A DNA stretch of 8,097 bases from Desulfuromonadales bacterium (GTDB taxonomy: Bacteria; Desulfobacterota; Desulfuromonadia; Geobacterales; Pseudopelobacteraceae). The notes beneath the pieces were generated by a model, which was not told the DNA's origin, did no database searches, and saw only the letters and a list, made by a program, of their open reading frames with translations. This document shows, in pieces, positions 5,140 through 8,097 of the stretch. Every line of letters starts with the position of its first letter. The first letter of the stretch is position 1. Position numbers and translations under genes: made by a program. Location: contig JAATGX010000287.1 in NCBI GenBank assembly GCA_015688915.1, forward strand, positions 1 to 8,097. Direction: 5' to 3'.

Positions 5140-5634
5140 TTAATCCACCCGGATTTCGTAACAGAAGAACGGCCCTTTCCGAAAATGGACCGTCCCAGCC
5201 TTTTGATACCCTAGCCGTTCGTACAGTGCAATTGCCCGCGGGTTATTCGCAAAGGCATCCAGGCGAATAGTCGCATACTGTTGTTTCCCGGCCCATTCGT
5301 GGGCGAATCGCATCAGTTCCCCGGCGAGACCGTTGCCCTGGAATGAAGGATCAATCGTCAGCCGGTGAACCACAAGGGCTTTCCCGCTGAATTGCCATGA
5401 CACCTCCCGGTAGGCGGGCTCCTGGAACCCGTTCAGCGTTACGATTCCACGGATGTGGTTCTTATGCTCCAGCAGATACAGTTCATGCCGTTCAACATCG
5501 CTCTCTACGGTAGCTTTGTCCGGGTAGATTTCATCCCATTGATGGATTCCCTGGGATTCCATGTGACGCACGCAGGAGCGGATCAGGTCCATGATCTCAG
5601 GTATGTCTTGTGGTTCGGCATGTCTGATGTTCAC
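5140..5634 (-). CDS. GNAT N-acetyltransferase
   Basis: The 164-residue product has a GNAT fold: an N-terminal NIRHAEPQDIPEIMDLI, motif A around residues 89-107 (LTIDPSFQGNGLAGEL, with acetyl-CoA loop Q99-G-N-G-L-A), and motif B at 126-147 (DAFANNPRAIALYERLGYQ). This is a normal RimI/YjdJ-like acetyltransferase length. The substrate is unknown. The start is the GTG at 5632-5634. It overlaps the methyltransferase stop as GTGA (4 bases), with GGAG five bases upstream. The long upstream frame extension has no acetyltransferase sequence and was discarded. It lies second in the methyltransferase-GNAT cluster. Confidence 0.87.
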   Translation of the reverse strand: MNIRHAEPQDIPEIMDLIRSCVRHMESQGIHQWDEIYPDKATVESDVERHELYLLEHKNHIRGIVTLNGFQEPAYREVSWQFSGKALVVHRLTIDPSFQGNGLAGELMRFAHEWAGKQQYATIRLDAFANNPRAIALYERLGYQKAGTVHFRKGPFFCYEIRVD

Positions 5635-6404
5635 ATCCGCTCCGCAACATACACGTCCGTTCGATACGGGAACTCTATTACGTCCCTGTCGCGGGTAGCG
5701 GGATGTTCCCGGAGCAGAGTCCGCACATCCGCCAGCACACATTCCCTGGCATCGGCGGGAAGAGCGGCGATGAAGCTGCTGGAGGCAACCCGGTCCACCA
5801 CAACGGTTTCCGGGGCGCCGATCTGCACATAGCTGAACTCGCTATGTCGTAACGGCCCGAAAAGGGCGGTCCCTTCAAAGGCCTTTTTCCACTCGCCGCT
5901 CTTATAGCGAGGAGCCCCGTCTTCAAAGCGGTCCACGATGTTGGCGAGGCGCGCCACCCAGTCCACGGTTTCGTCCCGCCGGTTCCAGATGAGGCCCAAC
6001 CTCCCGCCATGCCGAAGCAGCCGGTGAAACTCGGCAAGGGCCTCTTCACCCCGGAACCAGTGGAATGCCTGGGCCGCAACCACGGCATCGGCGCAACCAT
6101 CCGGCAAAGGCACCGCCTCGGCCGTCCCATCGATGGCCTCGATCTGCGGCAGCAGCGTCGAAAGCTTTTGCCGCATCTCCGCCACCGGCTCTACGGCAAT
6201 GATCCTCGCACCAGAAGGCACAAGGAGCCGGGTGAATTTTCCGGTCCCGGCCCCGAATTCAACCACCGAACCGGCGGGGCCGAGTGCAAGTTCGGAAACC
6301 ATACGGCTCACCGCCTCGGCGGGGTAGTCGGGCCGGCCGCGTTCATAGGCGTCGGCGGCATGGGAAAAGCCTTGGGCGGCAGTAGCGTGGATTTCATTCG
6401 ACAT
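5631..6404 (-). CDS. Class I SAM-dependent methyltransferase
   Basis: The 257-residue product has a class I methyltransferase domain. Motif I is VVEFGAGTGKFTRL (47-60; SAM-binding GxGxG loop), and post-I is AVEPVAEM (70-77). IDGTAEAVPLPDGCAD (91-106) and AQAFHWF (111-117) fit motif II of UbiE/Tam-like enzymes. GGRLGLIWNRRD (133-144) follows. The N-terminus, GFSHAADAYERGRPDYP, is typical of this methyltransferase group. Substrate cannot be named. The start is supported by AAAGGA 6-8 bases upstream of the ATG at 6402-6404. Its TGA overlaps the start of the GNAT gene, implying translational coupling. There is no signal peptide or membrane segment, so the enzyme is cytoplasmic. Confidence 0.9.
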   Translation of the reverse strand: MSNEIHATAAQGFSHAADAYERGRPDYPAEAVSRMVSELALGPAGSVVEFGAGTGKFTRLLVPSGARIIAVEPVAEMRQKLSTLLPQIEAIDGTAEAVPLPDGCADAVVAAQAFHWFRGEEALAEFHRLLRHGGRLGLIWNRRDETVDWVARLANIVDRFEDGAPRYKSGEWKKAFEGTALFGPLRHSEFSYVQIGAPETVVVDRVASSSFIAALPADARECVLADVRTLLREHPATRDRDVIEFPYRTDVYVAERM

Positions 6405-6525
6405 TGTTCATTCCTTTCCCTGATTCTGCCCGTGTTGCGTCGCCTTTCGAGCAGGGCTGAAGCGCTCCGCCACCACATTCGAGTAATCTTTCTCTTGGCC
6501 CGCCCTTGATGGCGACGAGTTTCAT
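6394..6525 (-). pseudogene. Possible N-terminal remnant of a flavodoxin/FMN-reductase-like protein
   Basis: A 43-codon frame starting at 6523-6525 opens MKLVAIKGGPRER, close to the MKLVAINGSPRK(x) start of NADPH-dependent FMN reductase and flavodoxin-fold proteins, whose first strand and phosphate loop it would represent. The rest (LLECGGGALQPCSKGDATRAE and onward) does not look like that fold. The frame overlaps the methyltransferase start by 11 bases. It may be a decayed remnant or chance. A G-rich stretch lies before the ATG. The interval 6405-6571 otherwise holds no recognised gene. Confidence 0.3.
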
Positions 6526-6571
6526 GTGCCCCCCGTGAAATGGCAAGCAAGTTCAACCACCCCCGGCGCAG

Positions 6572-7540
6572 CTACCGGATGTGCTGTATCTGGTCGTAGT
6601 AGATCCACCAGAGGTCTTTGCTGCCGTTGCCTCCCGGCCGCTCGGAGTCGAAGACGAAGAAGCGGAAGTCGGGCGTGAATGACGGGCAACGATCATCCTT
6701 GGCGGAGTTGACCAGCGGGCCGAGGTTCACGAGCGGGCCCCAAACCCCGGCCGCGTCCCTCGTCGTCACGTAGATGTCCTCGCCGCCAAATCCGCCCGGA
6801 CGACCGGAGGTAACGTACAGGGACTTTCCGTCGGGAGACAGGATGGAATGGTGGTCGCTCTGAGGCGAATTCACGTTCGGACCGAGGTTGCTCGCCGGCT
6901 GCCAGACGCCGTTCACCTTGCGCGACGTCCAGATATCGTTGCCGCCATAGCCCCCCGGCCGGGTCGAAGTCCAGAAGGCTTCGTTCCCATCCACACTGAC
7001 GAAGAGGCAGTGGTCTTCGTAGGGGCTGTTGAACGGCGGGCCCGCATTCTTGGGGGTCTGCCACACACCGTCGACATTCTCGCTGTACCAGATATCCATC
7101 CCGCCATACCCACCCGGGCGCTTGCCGCTCATGAAAAAGAGCGTCTTGCCGTCCGGAGAGATCGAGGGCTCCGCATCAAAGGTCTCAGCCAGGCTGATCA
7201 CGCCGGGAGCGACGATCTCCGGTGTCGTCCAGCGCCCCTCCTCGAACGCGCCGGTGAGATGGGACACGCAGATGTCGTTTCCGCCGGGCCCTGGGCGCAT
7301 CTGGCAATTGAAATACATGGTCGTGCCATCGGCGGTAAACGAGGCCTCGGCCTCGCGCAGCTTGGTGTTGATTACCGGGCCCAGGTTAACTGGCGCTGTT
7401 TGCTGTGGCGATGGCGCCTGTACCGTAACCGGTGCCGCCGGCAGCGCAGCCTCCAGGGACACGCATCCGACAAGAAATCCAAGCACCACCGCCGAGAATG
7501 CCCCAACATGCTTCCGCGTCACATGGTTTGTCCATTTCAT
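6572..7540 (-). CDS. PD40 beta-propeller lipoprotein
   Basis: The 322-residue product begins with a signal peptide and lipobox (FLVGC, lipidated Cys26), so it is probably an outer- or inner-membrane-anchored lipoprotein facing the periplasm or surface. It then carries five repeats ending in RPGGYGGMDIW-type sequence (starting at about residues 82, 141, 194, 247, 301; the first is RPGPGGNDIC and the last RPGGNGSKDLW), spaced about 53-59 residues. Between them are D-(G/F)-x-x-(L/M)-(F/Y)-F strands. These are WD40-like PD40 (TolB-type) propeller blades. Such proteins usually have scaffold or binding roles rather than catalysis. GGGAGG (complement of 7547-7553), about six bases upstream, supports the ATG at 7538-7540. 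Its neighbours are unrelated in function. Confidence 0.85.
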   Translation of the reverse strand: MKWTNHVTRKHVGAFSAVVLGFLVGCVSLEAALPAAPVTVQAPSPQQTAPVNLGPVINTKLREAEASFTADGTTMYFNCQMRPGPGGNDICVSHLTGAFEEGRWTTPEIVAPGVISLAETFDAEPSISPDGKTLFFMSGKRPGGYGGMDIWYSENVDGVWQTPKNAGPPFNSPYEDHCLFVSVDGNEAFWTSTRPGGYGGNDIWTSRKVNGVWQPASNLGPNVNSPQSDHHSILSPDGKSLYVTSGRPGGFGGEDIYVTTRDAAGVWGPLVNLGPLVNSAKDDRCPSFTPDFRFFVFDSERPGGNGSKDLWWIYYDQIQHIR

Positions 7541-7581
7541 TTCGATCCCTCCCTTTGTTTATTCTCAAGTTGCAGTTGAGG

Positions 7582-7680
7582 TGACACCAAAAGCGACCAC
7601 CCCCAACCCCTCCTTATCAAGGAGGGGAGCTTATAAATCCCCCTCCTATTTCAGGAGGGGCTAGGGGTGGTAAGGTGTCA
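7582..7680. repeat. Nested palindromic intergenic repeat
   Basis: Three levels of inverted repeat lie in one non-coding stretch. The outermost is TGACACC (7582-7588) with GGTGTCA (7674-7680). Inside it is ACCACCCC (7596-7603) with GGGGTGGT (7664-7671). Inside that are two adjacent hairpins, CCCCTCCTT-ATC-AAGGAGGGG (7607-7627) and CCCCTCCT-ATTTC-AGGAGGGG (7640-7660). The identical arms allow several alternative folds. It looks like a REP/MITE-type dispersed element, of a C-rich kind I associate with Geobacter-like genomes, but copies elsewhere were not searched. Confidence 0.75.
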
Positions 7681-7726
7681 ACTTGAACGCACATTGGAGT
7701 CAGTCCCACGATATGCCCCCTGTGCC

Positions 7727-8097
7727 TCACTTCCAGACGAGCGGCAAAGGGTTGCGTTTCGGGATGCGCTGGTAGCGAACCGCCGGATACCCGAGCATCA
7801 TGGCGTAAATCGACACGTGGTCTGCCGGAAGATTCAAAGCGTTCCTGAGCGGTTCCCAGTTTGTCAGCGCCGCCTGGAAAAAACCCGCCCAGCAGGTGCC
7901 CAGGCCGAATGCCGGGGCCGCGACATCCAGGTAGGAAAGGGCGATGATGGCGTCGTTTCCGGTGTATTGAGACTCCTTGTGGCCATAGGCAACGATCAGG
8001 TGCGGGGCATTCAGGTTGATGGGATCGTGGCCCGCCTCCCATGCCTTCACCAACTCCTGGAAATGGTCGGCGGCATTCCGGGTTCGTATTCCGAACC
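7727..8097 (-). CDS. Nitroreductase family protein, C-terminal part (truncated by window edge)
   Basis: The last 122 codons before the TGA at 7727-7729 are visible. They read FGIRTRNAADHF and onward, through APHLIVAYGHKES, NDAIIALSYLDVAAPAFGLGTCWAG and MMLGYPAVRYQRIPKRNPLPLVWK. (D)-A-x-I-A-(L/M)-x-x-(L/M)-x-A-A-x-x-x-GLGTCW(A/I)G and (L/I)G-Y-P-x-x-R-(Y/F)-x-R-(I/x)-P-x-R are standard nitroreductase FMN-binding C-terminal motifs. Several such proteins also carry an N-terminal 4Fe-4S ferredoxin domain, but that part is off the window. The enzyme would reduce nitro groups or flavin-linked substrates in the cytoplasm. The physiological substrate cannot be inferred. The next gene downstream on this strand is the PD40 lipoprotein, separated by the palindromic repeat. 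Confidence 0.85.
   Translation of the reverse strand, partial: FGIRTRNAADHFQELVKAWEAGHDPINLNAPHLIVAYGHKESQYTGNDAIIALSYLDVAAPAFGLGTCWAGFFQAALTNWEPLRNALNLPADHVSIYAMMLGYPAVRYQRIPKRNPLPLVWK

Noticed and set aside
5635..5742. The 36-codon N-terminal extension of the GNAT gene
   Set aside because: It lies inside the methyltransferase gene in another frame and has no GNAT sequence; the GTG at 5634 has a Shine-Dalgarno and a GTGA overlap.
6848..7579. A 243-codon plus-strand frame over the PD40 gene
   Set aside because: It is the opposite-strand shadow of the repeat-rich lipoprotein gene; its periodic content mirrors the PD40 repeats.
7596..7671. A CRISPR array from the repeated CCCCTCCT/AGGAGGGG units
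   Set aside because: The repeats are inverted hairpin arms 3-12 bases apart, not regularly spaced direct repeats with unique spacers.
7617..8042. A 141-codon minus-strand frame across the nitroreductase 3' part and the palindromic repeat
   Set aside because: It is an out-of-frame shadow of the nitroreductase and reads through the repeat; no recognisable protein features.

Overview
The window looks like an accessory (genomic-island-like) stretch of a bacterial chromosome. The mix of a DUF2164 protein, an ISL3-type insertion sequence, small toxin-antitoxin (TA) pairs, a PD40 lipoprotein, a nitroreductase and a nested CCCCTCCT/AGGAGGGG hairpin repeat is compatible with a Geobacter- or Desulfuromonas-like deltaproteobacterium. 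That assignment is inference from gene content only; there is no rRNA or other phylogenetic marker here. All genes lie on the minus strand except one two-gene TA cassette on the plus strand.

Left part (1-1760). The left edge holds the 5' end of an ISL3-family transposase and the IS end at about 142. Just beyond it is a truncated nucleotidyltransferase-fold gene with a stop codon 14 bases short of the IS end. Upstream of that gene, and apparently co-transcribed, is a DUF2164 gene. A very short C-terminal remnant of a short-chain dehydrogenase follows. Next comes a complete chromosomal ccdAB module (ccdA then ccdB, reading leftward) with an AT-rich control region holding two candidate promoters and two palindromes.

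Middle part (1762-4474). A HAD-superfamily hydrolase lies downstream of a full-length PLP-dependent Cys/Met-metabolism enzyme (cystathionine gamma-synthase/lyase-like), both on the minus strand. Divergent from the latter is a plus-strand Phd/YefM-type antitoxin and PIN-domain (VapC-like) toxin pair with an ATGA overlap. A well-spaced promoter there predicts a leaderless, or almost leaderless, antitoxin mRNA.

Right part (4486-8097). A minus-strand cluster reads class I SAM-dependent methyltransferase, then GNAT acetyltransferase (GTGA overlap), then a start-less C-terminal fragment of a HAD-like protein, then a second GNAT (ATGA overlap). Upstream are a possible small flavodoxin/FMN-reductase-like remnant and a lipoprotein with five PD40 beta-propeller repeats. 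A nested palindromic repeat of about 100 bp follows, and then the C-terminal part of a nitroreductase that runs off the right edge.

No convincing large new system is present. The most interesting points are the DUF2164-nucleotidyltransferase pair interrupted by the IS, the ccdAB module with an atypical CcdB tail and structured control region, the likely leaderless antitoxin, and several gene fossils showing repeated deletion and insertion. No tRNA, rRNA or CRISPR array was seen.
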